64,000 nt of DNA from Apus apus (Eukaryota; Chordata; Aves; Apodiformes; Apodidae), in contig NC_067285.1 in assembly GCF_020740795.1 (NCBI RefSeq), positions 81,425,342-81,489,341 of the forward strand. The letters run 5' to 3'. The position numbers were made by a program, and so were the translations under genes. Each line of letters starts with the position of its first letter. Position 1 is the first letter of the stretch. Below are positions 26,363 through 40,303 of the stretch, piece after piece. Below the pieces are notes generated by a model that worked only from the letters and a program-made list of their open reading frames with translations, ran no database searches and had not been told where the DNA came from.

Positions 26363-29300
26363 ATTAGAAAGCCTATAGATTTCTTCCGAGTGCCCTTATA
26401 CATGCAACTAATTAGTTTAACAGAAAATCTTGCATCAGTTGTGTCTCTTCTTGAAGGCTGAAACTAGTTAGAACTATGCAGGGGAAGAAAAAAAAAAGTT
26501 CCTTACCTACATTGACTGAAGGCATATATACCACTAGCCCTTTTAAGTCAGAAATTCAGGTTCAGTTAGGCCTGTGGAGGAAACAACTTCTACAGTCAAA
26601 AACTTCCAGTAGTAATGACCAGTCTGTCAGCTCTGTTGTCTGTGCCCTTTCTGGAAAGAAGTTTCAAATGCCTCCATCTCAGCCATTAGAAAGAAATCCC
26701 TAAGCACTCATTCAATACACCGCGGTGCCAAACATTCACATCTAAGGGACAGACTGGCCATTACTTAAGAACAATAGGAAATAACTGGAACAAGTACTGA
26801 AACATGAATATCAAAGCAATATAGTATCCACTGCCCTGCCATAGGCATGCATAGACCTTGCTGTGTCTTTGTTCAGGGAAGGAAAGGTTAATTTGTGAAC
26901 CAAGACATCAAACAGGATTTGCCTCTTTCCAAGGAAGCCTCAATATTTCCCCTTTGTTCAATCTAATCTCTACCTGCAAACAACAACTTTCCACACTCGA
27001 GCTGACATACAAATCCTGCTAAACTGTGCGAGCTGGAGTTCCAGTCAGCACTTAAACATGAGCCCCACAAGAGCTAGAAATTCCTTCAGGGTCCTCAGCA
27101 CGGCCTTGCTGCAGCACTTCTCACTGGGCAACACAGCCTTCTCAGCTCTTGCATCCCTTGCTAAACACCACTGCAGAGCAAGTAGGTCTGCCCCTCTCAT
27201 AACACAGATCTCTGTAGAGCTTCTATTTAATCCCAGCCTTCCCTCAGTCAAAACAAGACCATAAACATACGTTTCTGCTCCCACGCGGGTTCCTCCAGCT
27301 CCCTTTTTCCTCTTTCATTTCACATGGATCTTGTGATATTTTTTTTGTAGCCAAGCACAGCCATCAGTGGGTTTTCTTTTGTAGGTCCTTCCTGACCCCT
27401 TCCCCTGCAGCAGCCACGGGTTCCTCACACCTCAGGCACAGCTGAGCACTAATTAGGTACTCAGGCTCCATTAAGACACCTTCCTGCTAATTCAGGGTTG
27501 TACGTCTGCACTGGGTCAATCCCACAACAATATCCCATCCCTGCGGAGACACAAGGGCAGACTTCAATACCTATTGTGTATTAAAGGCATTTAAGAGCTT
27601 TTGGGTTACTTTTTACTTGGAACCAGGCAAGAAACAGACTGCTTTCTGCCATTATAAAATTTGCAGCAGTTTCAGAAACATATTTTGTTTTGCTGTGAGA
27701 TGAACCTGTATGCTTTAAAAACCTACAGGAATGAGCTAGACCTGATTGCTCCAGAAGAGTAAACAGTTTGGGTTGTTGAGCTGAGATAAAAGCGACTCTG
27801 TTCAAACAGATTTTGACCTCTGTCCCTTAGACTTCAAATGAATGTCCAAGTCACCTGGGTACACTCTCACACATGTATTCACATTTGACTTGGAATGCCT
27901 TTTACACTGGAGAAGTTTTTGGTGAATGTAGGTGTGTTCTTGTAGAAACTACTGAGTTACCAAACTAGCACTTTCCACAAACTAATAAACAAAACTACTT
28001 CCCTCCCCCATAAAACATGGAGATTTTTGCCCTTAATGCAGCAAGTCTGAACACAAAGTACTCCTGTCCACCATACTTCATCAGGTTCAGGAACAGCAGT
28101 GAGAGGAACTGCTCCTCAACCCAGTGTGAAAGTATTCAGTTGAATGGCACAGTTTTTAATTTTTGCATGTAAAGAGAGTAACCTCTACTGCCTGGTGGTT
28201 AGATGTGCTCAAGATCTGCAATAATTATTCATAAGAACCAGAACCCCCACCTTTCCTTTTCTTTAGGAGTGCCCTCATCAGCAAGTGACATGCTCACTCT
28301 TCCTGATCCAAAGCATATGCAAGTATTCCATGCAAAACTTCACTAAAGCAAATTCAGTAAGCAGAACACTGGAACACACTGGCAATGAGGGCATTGCCTT
28401 TTGAATTCCTGCAAGCAGTGAATGAAATGAACTTTGTGTACCTACGTCTACATGAATTCTCTAATCATTAAGCCCTTGGACTAACAAGGGGAGGGTATAG
28501 GCCACTCTTGACTTTTTACCAGCCTAAGATATCAAATAAAAATTTTCTATCTCAACTTCATTTTAACTAAAACAAAAAATATCCATAGCATGTCAACCCA
28601 CCAAGCAGCAAAGTATTTCTCCACCCTTTCTCTGCCTGATCCTTCTGGCCGGAGTGTAGGAATGGGCCACCATGATGTAGGGTCACCTGCATACCCACAC
28701 CCACTGAATATCCATCTATCCCTTCCAGAGACACTCAGCTTTAGACCACCCACTTCTCTTTCTGGACTGATATCCAGTTTGCACAGTTGAGTATGAAGCA
28801 GGCACCCACAGGTTCTTTTATTATTATGGCTGTTCTTCCAGGCCTACAGAGTACTTCTTTCTCCATACTTCTTCTTCTAAAGTGTAGAACTACCTGTTTT
28901 TGAAAAAAAGCTGTGTTTTGCATGGAGCCTATGCTCATTAAGTCCAGAATGATGGTGGGATTAATTTCCATGTATGAAGGAGGTATTTCATCTGTGAACT
29001 TCAATGGAACCTATGCAAATTACAGAGGCACTGAGCTCTCCAGCAATACCAAGTCTGAGACACTTCTGGGCAGGACACATGCTGTGTGGGAATTTTATTA
29101 TCAGAGAAGCAGGCACCTGTGGATTACAGATCCTGCAATGCAAAACTGCAGCAGAGTGTAAATTTTAACCTCACATACATAAATACTACTTAAATCCATT
29201 TGTGGATCTAACCTTTAGGCCTTTTTAAAATTAACCTCAGAAGGTGTTTTTTTCTCTTTTCTGCTTTTTCTCTTTCACATCTAACCTGGGAATTAAAAGA

Positions 29301-32300
29301 GCCAACCAGTTTACAAGGCTACAGTATGGAAATACAAAAGACAGAAGGCAAATTAGCTTAACATCTACCCCACTCAAATGAACCCCAAGTTCACTGGGCA
29401 TTATCCTTAAAGCACACTTGACAATGGGGCAACATGATGCTGAAATGCTCAGAGGCAAAACTGGTCTGGGATAATCAGTTTATGCACATTCACAGAGTGT
29501 GCCATTCATTGTATGTCTAATACAAACTCCTCTTCTGTGCTAAAAGACAGAAGGGCTCTTGATGTTTACTGGTCATGAATGAGAGGTCTTTTATCACAAT
29601 ATAAACTAGCAAATGCATCGTGAAGCCATGCCAATGCATTACAGTGCAGGATAAATTAAAAAACAAATCCAGATACCACTTTAAAACAATGCAGACTATA
29701 AATTCATGGGATAGCTCCTTCCCCAGATATTGAAAATATGGGCTAAATGATAGTTTCAAATCTGTGCAGCAGGCTCCTTGACTAACATTTGGCTCTCAGT
29801 AAAGAGATTACTGTAGGATTAAGCCTTACCTTGGGAGGTAGAGAAGAAACAAATCTCTGATTATCTCTGCTCTTGTACTCTGGCCATGATTTCTTTTTCT
29901 CTGGGGAAAAATAAGCTTTGTATTGCCTAAAGTTTAATGTGTGTATTCTTTCAGTTATTTTTAATATATTCTAAAGTATTAGTAAGCTAACTTGTAACTT
30001 CTATTTTTTAGTTGTTATATGTACTTTTTAATAGGAATAATTTTTGTAATTGCTCTTGCAGCATATATATATGCATGCTAAAAAGCCCTCTTTTAAATAT
30101 TTGATTCTATAACCTGAAATTATCTTTTATTTATGACCTAAACCACTTGATCCACTACAGGAGAAGGAATTTTGGATTTGCAATCAAACAGTTTACTTTT
30201 CATTACTATTTAACTAAACTATTGACAAATATTTGCAAAGCAAACTCTCTTTGTTAATGACTAAACACCATCAAGAACAGAAATAAACTTCCTCATCTAG
30301 AGAGGAATGCCATCCAAGGGGAAAAATTTACTATCCTATTCTTCCTCCTAGGGGCAGAGTTGAAGTTGGAAGAAAAATAACTGAGGAAAAAACCAAAGAA
30401 GTATTGATCTAGAAAAATAAAATACTGGCTCTGCTGAGTGAAGAGGGAAGGAAACGGGAGGACCTGCTTTCTAATAGTGTGAGAGAAAACATACATCAGC
30501 ATGTGAGAGAGAATCTCTCAGTATGATAGAGAGAATGAGAAGTTAATGGTAGACAGGAATTGCAGTTTAAAATAACTTTAGAAAAGCATGTGCAATAGTG
30601 CTTTTGGTGAATTTGGTGAAGAGGAAAGAGAAAGATGAATGTAAAGAAGAAAAGATGTACAGAAATGAGGGAGGCTGACAAGACAACAAGGGAGGTACAG
30701 GAAGAGAGTAAGGAAAAAGCATGAGGAAGATGTGAGAGAGAAACTCGGATTGTTGCATGAGAGGGAAAACCACATGCAGAAGAAATTAAAATAACCAGGA
30801 AAATGTACTAAGCTACACAAAAGAAACAGGAGCTAGAAAAGGAAAAATCCCAATTAAAAAAAAACCCCTAAGTTATCTGTCATTTTCTCATTTGTACTAA
30901 ACCTAATCTAAATGACACACTACAAAATGTTCATGCTTTTTTTTCTTTTTTCCCTGGAAAATGAAGAGTCCAAACACCAATTTTCCTTAAATGTTTCTAT
31001 TCTCTTAGGAAAAGTAGAACAAATTATGTTATTTGAGTTAAACTGAATTGATGTGAAGCTTGCCTAACCATTCCAAACCCCTCACTTGGGGTTAATCTGT
31101 AACTAAACTTTTCCTGTGTGAATAGTTGTAGGGTTTCTGGGAACTAATTGTTCAACTACAAGATTCTATTCAGTCATTTAACTGTCCCAAGGAGAATTAC
31201 ATCTTCCCATCTGCCAAAACTGTTACATCATATGCTACTTGCAGGAAAACCAGTATGTCATGGGAGACGTCGACTGAAGGGACATCTAGTCTAGAGACAA
31301 AAATGGGAGTAAGACACAGAACTGTTTCTTTCAGAGTCCTGCCTTACCACTTTTACTCATTATTGGCTTCCAATCCACAACCTTATTGTGGTTTTCAATT
31401 TCCTATCCTCACCTCATCTCAAAGATATTTCTTCTGCACTCCATGCTCTTACCACTACTACCATATCTCTTTCTACATTACTGCAACCTCCTCTTTGACC
31501 TCATCCTTACTTACTAGACGCTGTCTGCTATGAGGGCTAGTATGGCTACTATGAAAAGGAATATGCTCTCTTTGGAATTTCAGGAACATTAGCCTGCCCA
31601 CGAGTCTTCATTCTCAAATGGTTATCATTCAGACCCTTTTCAAGAGCCCAGAAAACAAGCCTCTTAGCTGATGCTAGTTAAGGGGTTGATGGAGGATGTG
31701 AGTGTGTTTGTAAAATATTAAGTCCTTGGTGTGTGCTGGCACAAAGGACACATATTTAAAGGTTAAAAAATAAAATAAAAAGACTTAGTACCAACAAAGA
31801 ATTTCAAAATACAGAAAGGAGAACACTGAACATTTTTGTATTATGTGCTGTAACATGTATGTGCATGATAGGTGTGCTGGTGATAAGAAATGTTTTCAGC
31901 TCCTGCTGATTTTTTCCTAACCCCTAGAACTTGTTACAGAAGAAAAGACATTTCCAAAAATTTATTACCAAAACATATAGTAAGATAGTTGCATTTAGGA
32001 TATAAAAAAGAAATTTAGTCTTGGGTCACAATTCAATTCTGACTACATTTCATGTGGCTTTTTTAAAGACAGCAACTTCTCTATTTTACAAACTAAATAA
32101 CCTTATATGCAAAATGAACTTGCAGGATTCCAAGTGGTTTTGATATTAAAAAAAAAAAAATCCCTCTCAAACTTGGCAGAAATTGGTCCATAGATTCAAA
32201 ACTTCTTATGGACAGACTGACAGACAAAGAGCATAAAACCAGGTAAAATAGTAATACTGCACAAAATTAATGCAGCCTATGCTGAATACATTAAAATTGC

Positions 32301-35300
32301 CTGATTGACAGACCCTAAAAAGTAATTACCATGGTGAAATAATTAACTAATACTGTGTTAACTCTATGGAGCTCTGCAAACATCCTATGTTGGAGTTACT
32401 TCCATAACAAACTGAAGTTTGTTAGAGACTTACAAACAAGACAAATAATCTGGTTTATTCTGTTTTTATTATTAATGCTGTTCTTTAAATTACACCTAAA
32501 CCAACCCTCATTGTAACTTGCATTGTACAGACATAAAACAAAGAGGCTGTTTTGACTCTTGAGTGTGAGAAAATGATCTTTGCAATGGGATTGAAAGACA
32601 ATGAAAGTGTTGTTAAGTGCATATGTGTCATGCACAGCTCCCAGCAGGTTGTTTTGAGGAGAAGGAGGCAGGAGGCTGTGGGAGCTGAGAAGGTAAGCAA
32701 GACATACCTGAAAAAGATAAAAAGCAGCAGCAGCAGGACAGAAATGAACTGTTGACAACAGACTAGAGCCCACAGATGAACTACTTGAAAAGCTGGTTGG
32801 GATGAGACATGAGCCAGCTGAAGTGCATCCTGCCATTAAAAGTCTTGTAATTAAAGGTTAGAAATATTTTGTAAGAAATTCATATAGACTGCATTCTGGA
32901 AAGCAGCAGTAATGAAGACTGTAACTCAGAAACAGTGTTAGTCCTGAAATACTTAAGCACATGCCAAGCTTCAGGTAAACTAGACAGTTCTTGGTGTTTG
33001 CATTTTTAAAACAGAGGTCAAACTCAATTAAGTTCAAAGCAATTGCGTTATAGTTACTGTCATTCTCCCAGGGTCTCTACAGTTTTCCCACTGGGACTTA
33101 AAAATGGTGAGCAAGCAGAGATGAAGGATCAGTCTTATGAAAAAGCTTGTCTCCTGTCAGAACTCTTGAGTACTGATTTCGGGATACAAAGAAGATGTGG
33201 ATTTGGATCAGTTACCTGTAGATTCTCCCAGAATATTAAACTCCCCTGCACTGGAAGGGTCTGGGTACAGCATAAACAATAAAGCAGTTCCAGCTTGTCC
33301 AAGAAAAAAAGAAAACAAAACACTTTTATTTTCTCATTCTGTTCAGGTGTTGTTCTGCCAGGGAAAAGGGATTTGCTATAAGCCTTTAAATATTGTACAC
33401 TGACAAATTTCTGTATTAACAACTTCCATGTGGACAAAAGAAACTACAGCACACATTTAGGGAGACTTGGGAGACCTACAGGAGTACTTCCATGTGGTGA
33501 TAGCAAAGAATACTCTGACAGCTAGCAAAATTCAGCTGTGAGCTGCTAATTATCATGTGCTCCAAACCTCTCTCACACACTAAAACCTTCCGTAGTTGAA
33601 ACACTGCAGTCTCTGAAAAGCTTATCTGGAATTTATCCTCTGGAGGCTGTGGGGAGAAGGGGAGTGACCCTTCCCTGACTAATTATGTAGCTTTATCTGT
33701 CTTCTCAGATGGAAGATGAAATTTCAATTTTAAAGTCTTTTATATAGTCTTGCCATATTTTTTGCTTCTTTTAAAAAGTAGTTACTCAGTTTTGCACTTA
33801 GCAAAACAAATGCTTTTTGAGGTACAGGGCTCTAAGAAATGATCCATCACCCTTTTCCCAGGAGGAGAAAAAGTTCCCGGGTATAATCCATGCCTCTTCC
33901 TGTGCCTGCGTACAGCCTGGTGGTTTGAGCCCTACCTATATCCAGCCTGGGAAGAAACGGTAGCAACCCAAGTTTGCCTTATAGTAGGGAGCATGGCATG
34001 TAAGGAATCAAAGACAGGATCACACTCTACTAGTAGCTCACAGTGCTAACAAGACAAAATAATCCTGTAAATTTCTAATATGCTGCACTCTATGCCTTGT
34101 TAGGGTTTTCTACCTTTACTTTTCTAGGACTAGAATAAATGTGTTTCATTCTGATCTACAAGTGTATGAACTTCTAAATACATAGCCATCAGGTCTTGCA
34201 ATCAAACAGTTCTTTATGACACTCTGGGTTGTCTAGCAGGCTTTCACATGACACTGTCTTCTCAGCATAATAATGTTTCATCTTGTCTTTGGTGGAACAC
34301 TGATAGTTTTGATATATTTGTTCATTATCTGCTAAATGCATTTATTGAGCAACATTTCTTACCAACAGATTCCCTCTTATTGAATAATGGAATGACTACA
34401 TTGTTTCAATTTTCTCCATACTGTTTTCAGCTGTAGTGTTTTCCTTTAAAAAAAGGGGTTTTTGTTTCAGATTACATCTGATCCATTTTAAGCCACTGTT
34501 CTGCATGTAAATACGAGGACCAAAAAAAAAAAAGTACCCTTCTACCAATCAGATTTTGAAGATCATTTATCTTATGGTTTTACTGCATTCAGCAAATAGA
34601 AAACCACAAGCTGCTGCTGATGGTATCAGCAGTCAAGGCTCTAGCTTATAAATAAAATTAATAACATGGTAGCCATAAGTTTAATACTTGGTTGTCTTAA
34701 TGCTAGCTCCCTCTTGTTTGTGTAAATTATCTCCATGCTTTCAGTGTAGAAACACCTCTGGTGCTGGCCAAGAATAAGAATGTATTTCATTTTTGCCCCA
34801 GTGTTAGATTTTGGGTTGCTGTCTGCAGTAGTTAATTATAAACCATTTCTCCTAAGCCACCTTCCCTATTGCTGTTTTCTAAACAGCAGCTCCTGATTTT
34901 GTATATAATATTATTATTATTTCTTCCCAGGTGTATTACCTTACATTTATCTATATTAAATCTCATTTCTCTTTCCTCTGTCCATCTCTCAAATGTTGCC
35001 CCTAACCTTATTCTCCAGTGAGGAGAGATCCTTTCTCAGAGCTGCTTTGTTTACAGGATGCATTGCTGGAAGGGTGTAATAGGTAAAATAATTGTGTAGC
35101 TCTTCTAGCCTTTTCATTTCCTCCTTTCTGCATTCCAGTTCTCTCCCTCTGATGTAGTCATTGTCTTCAATTCAATCAAGAGCAAGCATTTAAAGAGCTG
35201 GCCAATTGTCTGGATAATGGCAAGAGTCCAGTTATTGAAATTTCTTAATCCTTTGTTTGGATTAAATTTCTTGTTCTCTTCTGAAACAGGCATGTGGGAT

Positions 35301-35876
35301 GAGAGAAGAGATTAAACTATATTACACCGTATCCCAAGCCTACAAAAAATAGTTCATAAAGCAACTTGTAAATACTCTCAGTGTCTGTTGTTTTTCTGCA
35401 CCTGAAGGAAGTTGTTTCATTCCATGCCAGCACTTTCATTTTGGCCTGTTTGGATTCAGTTGTCTCTCTACTGGACTTAAATTTGATCTTTAGCTGAAAG
35501 GTTTTTGATTCCGGGCTAGCATTTGGCACAGCAGCCCCAGTGCTGTACATCATCATTGATTTGTACCCTGATGTCTCTCCAGTCTTCTATAATTCTCTCT
35601 GCATATCAGCAAAATGAGGATGGACTAGCTGAAAGCAACCCTTTGGGTTTTAGATAGCCTTTGACAAAACTTCACCCAGGAGGTACATTTGCCTGATCCC
35701 AGCCAGCAGCCTAACTGAAGGTGAGCAAGCCCCTCATACAGATAAGAAAGTGAATCTTTTCCACCAGCATCACTTGACATGTTCATTAAATACTCTATAG
35801 ATTACAACAGTTGCTGCAGTAGCCTACTCTGGGTACTGGGGTTTGAGAGTTCCTGCTCTCTTCCTGGCTTTGGCAC

Positions 35877-35934
35877 TAATTATCATGCAATCCCACAGGG
35901 AGTCAGCTCAGCAATTATGCTAATTAATTATTGC
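35877..35934. promoter_or_regulatory. Cluster of TAAT/TAATTA homeodomain-type sites
   Basis: TAATTA at 35877-35882, CAATTATGC near 35912-35920 and TAATTAATTA at 35921-35930 fall within 60 bp, with an ATGCAAT element at 35885-35891 between them. Dense homeodomain cores with little simple repeat character are typical of conserved enhancers. No conservation data were available, so this is only a candidate. Confidence 0.25.
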
Positions 35935-36693
35935 AGACAGGAGCTCAAACTGTAACATCCTTGAAAAAACCAAGTGCCTGTGCTCTTTCGTCTGCAGCTG
36001 GTCTTCAATAGCTGTATTTAGGGAAAATCTTTAGCACAACCTTCACACTCTGCTGTTAAAGAAATGCAGAGTGAAGAATGGAACAGTAGCAAATGCAACC
36101 AGTTAGAAAGTGGCTAAAGTAAAATACAGGATAAAGAATTAGTTTTCAACAGTTTTAAAAGTAGGGTGTGTTCTTAGGAAGGTTATTGCTAGAAACAAGA
36201 CTGGAGAAGACCATCTGAGTCAGTCCCTGGAAACACAAGCCGTCATTCAATAATCATCAAGTCCAGAATGATCCACAGAATATTGACTCTGCATGCATCC
36301 ATACACAACAGGCCTCTTTCAACATCTTACAATAATCTTAAGACCTACTGTAAGCACAAAAAGGCACTGCAATAATGTGCTTCAGGAAAGGAACAAGTTA
36401 AATCATGGACATTTTCAGTGTTGGAGGACAGATTCATGATCCAGCTTTCTCCCTTCCCCTTCTCACCACACGTACCAGCACACTGCGTCAGATTAGGTTG
36501 CAAGTTTGGCTGAAAACTCATGGTATAAAATAGTGATTCATTTTCAGCCACATCAACTCCCCGAAACCAGTTGAGAATGACCAGCCCTTTTTTTCAGCAA
36601 GCTTAGCTCCTAGCTGCAAAGCTCCCTGGACCAACCTACTGCTCAGCTGCATAAATATGAGGAGGGACCATAGTAGCTCTGACTTAGATAATG

Positions 36694-36722
36694 ATAAACT
36701 ATGCTATCATAAACTATGCTAT
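36694..36722 (+). repeat. 15-bp tandem duplication, two copies
   Basis: ATAAACTATGCTAT occurs at 36694-36707 and again at 36709-36722, one base apart. It is a simple local duplication. Confidence 0.8.
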
Positions 36723-38064
36723 GGAACTGCACTCCAAGATGAAATTTCTCATTGCAGCAAAGCCAACCAAATGGCTAGCTGCTACTGAAAGGAGCAGTTC
36801 CTTACAACTGGCACTGCTACTCAATAAACGATTCAATAAGTATTCACTTTTTATAGTGAGGTTTATTTTCCTCTAGTTCAGCTTGCCACAGCCTCCAGAA
36901 AAGTAAAAGGCATGACTAAGGAGGAGAAGTAGAAACACTTCACATTTTTCACTGGCAAACTGCTAGACCTGTGTGGTTACATTGCAAAGCTGTGCTGCAT
37001 AAGCAGTTCCCTTTGCTCCTATCTGCTCCTGTAGCATATGTGTGCCAGCACTCATAGCCTTACAGCCTTGTGACGGACAGGATCAAGGACCTAATTAAAC
37101 TCAAGAATTCTGGACAAAAAATAGCATCTTTTTTCAGTCAGTGGTGTTCCGTGATTCATATTAGAGCTGAACAAGATTTGCCTGCATGATGGCAGAACAA
37201 GAAAAAGTGGACAGGTGCAGTAGATAAGGATCTGGGGGAGCTGTGGACAAAATTTTCAGATGATCCTGAGTGAGTGTTGGTGATAGCCTGCTTCAAGCAC
37301 AGAGCTGGGGCAGATGACTTCCAGACGTCTCTCCCAAACAACATTTCTATGACTCCCTACTACAGGAATTAAAAAACATACACCAGTACTAAGAGAAGTT
37401 TTTGTACATGTGCTAAATGAACTATACTAATAAGTTTATTTTAAACATGCACAAGCCATTAATGACAATGTTTCTCTTACCTGTTTTTCACATATCCAGA
37501 CTTAAGTCAGCCAGCTCTATTAAATTTCAGTTCTTGGGGAAAACTCCTAACTGGGTTCTATTTCAACCCTCTTGCTGCCCAGGAAAGCAGTCACCTAGGG
37601 CTTTCTCAGATTATGGCCACTGCTCTCTCTCAGTGCTTCTTTGCCCTTATTCCTTCCTCATTTCTACTCTCAGCACAGCAATAGAACAGTTCTTCTGTTC
37701 ACTCCTTACAATGCAGCCTTTCCTTCTTTATTTAGAATATGTGTGATTAGAATTTATATATATTAGTAGGATTTGTAGATCATCTAGGTAGCAAAGAGGG
37801 ACGTAATATGACAGAAGATCTGGCAACAATTGTTCCTTTAATTCACATTATACATTGGGGTAATGTGAAAACACATTCAAGACTGCAAGTGTCACACCTC
37901 CTCGGTTCTAGGGAGCGTATCTACCAATCTATCGATACAAGCAATGTATCCAGAAAATGCCAACTGTAAGACATAATAACTGTTTATGGGCTGTATGAAA
38001 AAAGGAAATAACAGTTAGGACGTGACCTTGCTCTACACACAGCATCAGAAAAAAACAGTGCCTG

Positions 38065-38430
38065 TTATTCAAGAAGGATATGTAAACCCTAGAAAAAGTT
38101 CAGACAGATGGCAGCAAAAATGATCCAGAGGTTTAAAAAGAATCTCTAGGGTATAAGGTTTATAAAATCTCTTAAATCTATCAGAGAAGAGTGGTAACTG
38201 GATCACTGTGAACAGATACATACAGATGTGGAAATGATAGTAGGGGGAGGCTTTTCAGTCTTGCAGAAAGAAACATAACAAAATCTAATGACTGGAAACT
38301 AGAGTTAGACAAATTCAAAAGATTGAAATAAGATGCAATTTCTTAACAGTGCGGATAACTAAACACTAGAACAACTTAACAGGAGAGGTAGTAAAGTCAC
38401 CATTGCTTCGAGTCTATAAGGCAAAATGAG
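38065..38430 (+). mobile_element. Ancient CR1/L3-clade LINE fragment (RT C-terminal region)
   Basis: Translation on the + strand, with several stops and frame changes, gives pieces in the right order for the end of a CR1-clade ORF2: EKVQTDGSKND, then LFSLAERNITKSNDWKLELD, then NFLTVRITKH and NNLTGEVVKSPLL. These match the usual LFSL-x-R-I/T-S-N-x-W-K-L and FLTVR-x-HWNxLPxEVV signatures. The wording is closer to old L3-type elements of turtles and crocodiles than to the younger bird CR1 copies elsewhere in this window. It is heavily mutated and inactive. Boundaries are approximate. Confidence 0.8.
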
Positions 38431-40266
38431 GTATTTTCCCAGTAGACCTATTTCAGTCCAGACTCTGGGAAAACTGAAGCAGCTTAGGCAAAATTATCAC
38501 TAAGGCAGCTTATCACCTTCTAGTCATGAAGCCTTCTCATAAAAGTCTGGGAATCCACCCCAACAGAGCACATGCTATGATGTTTCAGTTGGGGAACTGG
38601 AGCTGGGCCTACAGTATCAAGTTTAAAATGTCCCTTCTTAGAAGAAATAGTGTCCTCATACCCCAGGCACAAATTTGATCTAAATATTTATCATCTGCTA
38701 GCAGCAGATGGATTTTTTTAATATTAAAAACAAAATAAAAAATAATAAAAAACCCCACAGAAATCAAACATATACTGCCTATAAATATTTACAAATTTTT
38801 CATGGATAATATTGGCTTTTGTGTGTCTCTCTTTAAAAGCATTTTGCTAAGTGCCATGACTTTAAAAGTCAGAGATATCTAGCTGTGCATGCACAAATTT
38901 TCCTGGCAGACACAGGGGAAAAAAATAATTCAAGATAGCATTAAAAAGGACCAAAGAGAAGAAAAAAAAATCCAACTTTATTTTCTTGACTAATTACTTT
39001 GTGTGTGTGCCTTTTGCTTAGCAATATTAATTTTTTAAATTTATATTCCTGCTATTGTGTGTTCACTATCACTGTCATACCCAGGATAAAAATAAAGGTT
39101 GATGACATTATAAAGTTCATAATGATTGCTCAAATCTTCAGGGAACTGGATCCCTCCCTGTGACATTAAACAATTTACAAAACACCAGGAACAACCATTC
39201 CAATATGAAGAAGCTATTAATTTTCATCATTTTCATAATTTCACAGGCTGCAAATCTTAATCCATTATGCCCAAATACACTGCGCTGCATAGTTCCTCGC
39301 TGACTTGCCATGGGCTAATTACTGATGGTTCACTACATTCTAATAAAAACTCTACCTAATCTGTCAAATGGAAATTAAATAACAGAGAGAAGCTGCCCAA
39401 ATGACTACCTGAGATACTTTAAAAAACACAAAAGAGGAGAAAAATGTTCTATTACCCTCAATTCCACAGGTCATTCTGAACACTGCCTCCTGAACAATGT
39501 TTTTGTTTTGCTCCTTCAGTTTACCTCTTTTTTAGTAATAAGCACCAGCCTTCATACAAAAATCAACTTGAATGTTCAAATTATTTTGAAAGAATGCTGT
39601 ATTTCTGGATATATTAATCAGTTATTTGAGAAGACAACAATTCTGCAGTCGGTGCTTTGGGAATATACTTGCATCCAGTTGCACAGACACAGAATTTACG
39701 CTGTAGTCAGGATTATATCTCTAACCTGAAACATTGCTTTGTCTCACTGAAGGGGGAAGATAGGTCTCCTGATAAATGCACTGGAGGGGACTGTGCTTTG
39801 CCCTTTGCCATACTGCTGTCTGCCTCCACGACCTTGCAGTAGTTTCACCATTTTTACAAAGCTACGGTGGCTGAAAAAAATTACCATCTCCTTCTTTCCT
39901 GCTCCTTTCACTACTTATAGTCTTAATTAAGAAGTAAAATAGAGGAGTTTTAAGAAGCAGCTACACTGGATGTCCATTATTCCACAGCAACAACTCACAG
40001 CCTGAAATACAACTTCAAAGGACATCTTCAGGTTTTACCAAGAAGTAATCCCTGGCACAAAGCCACGTCTGACACCTGTATGTGGCAAATGCATCTGTAA
40101 CTGCAGCAAAACCCTACAGGGTAATGACCAAGAGGCCACGAGCAAACGATTTCTTTCTTTGGATATGCACATACGTCTCGATGCAGCAGTATGTGCAGAA
40201 TCCTCCAGCCAGGTCTGAGCCAGAGTCACAGGCACTGTGTATTTACATGACCACAGTGTTGTATCT

Positions 40267-40303
40267 AACCTAATTAGCACCATGTCCAACCTAATTAGCA
40301 CCA
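40267..40303 (+). repeat. 21-bp tandem duplication containing CTAATTAG
   Basis: AACCTAATTAGCACCA is found at 40267-40282 and again at 40288-40303. Each copy holds the palindrome CTAATTAG, so two homeodomain-type cores sit exactly two helical turns apart. Confidence 0.8.

Larger units (their letters stand above)
26363..38064. other. Gene-poor intergenic DNA between two LINE fragments
   Basis: About 11.7 kb with no recognised protein or exon chain. It contains a purine-rich stretch at about 30490-30850, whose complement gives several overlapping Ser/Phe/Leu-rich open frames, a TAATTA-rich cluster at 35877-35934 and a 15-bp tandem duplication at 36694-36722. The frame at 32552-32755 (+) ends an AG-rich stretch next to a fair GTAAGC donor (near 32692) but shows no known protein. 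Confidence 0.55.

Noticed and set aside
30490-30850. Several overlapping - strand frames rich in Phe, Ser and Leu
   Set aside because: They arise from a purine-rich + strand stretch (AGA/GAG-rich). There is no conserved motif and no splice structure.
31250-31300. GAAGGGACATCTAGTCTAG, similar to part of CR1
   Set aside because: The match is under 20 bases and the flanks do not continue into CR1, so chance cannot be excluded.
36187-36290. Text resembling an old CR1 3' end (ACTGGAGAAGACCATCTGAGTCAGTCC-like)
   Set aside because: Only short pieces match, the order is uncertain and no protein-level support remains. A library search would be needed.
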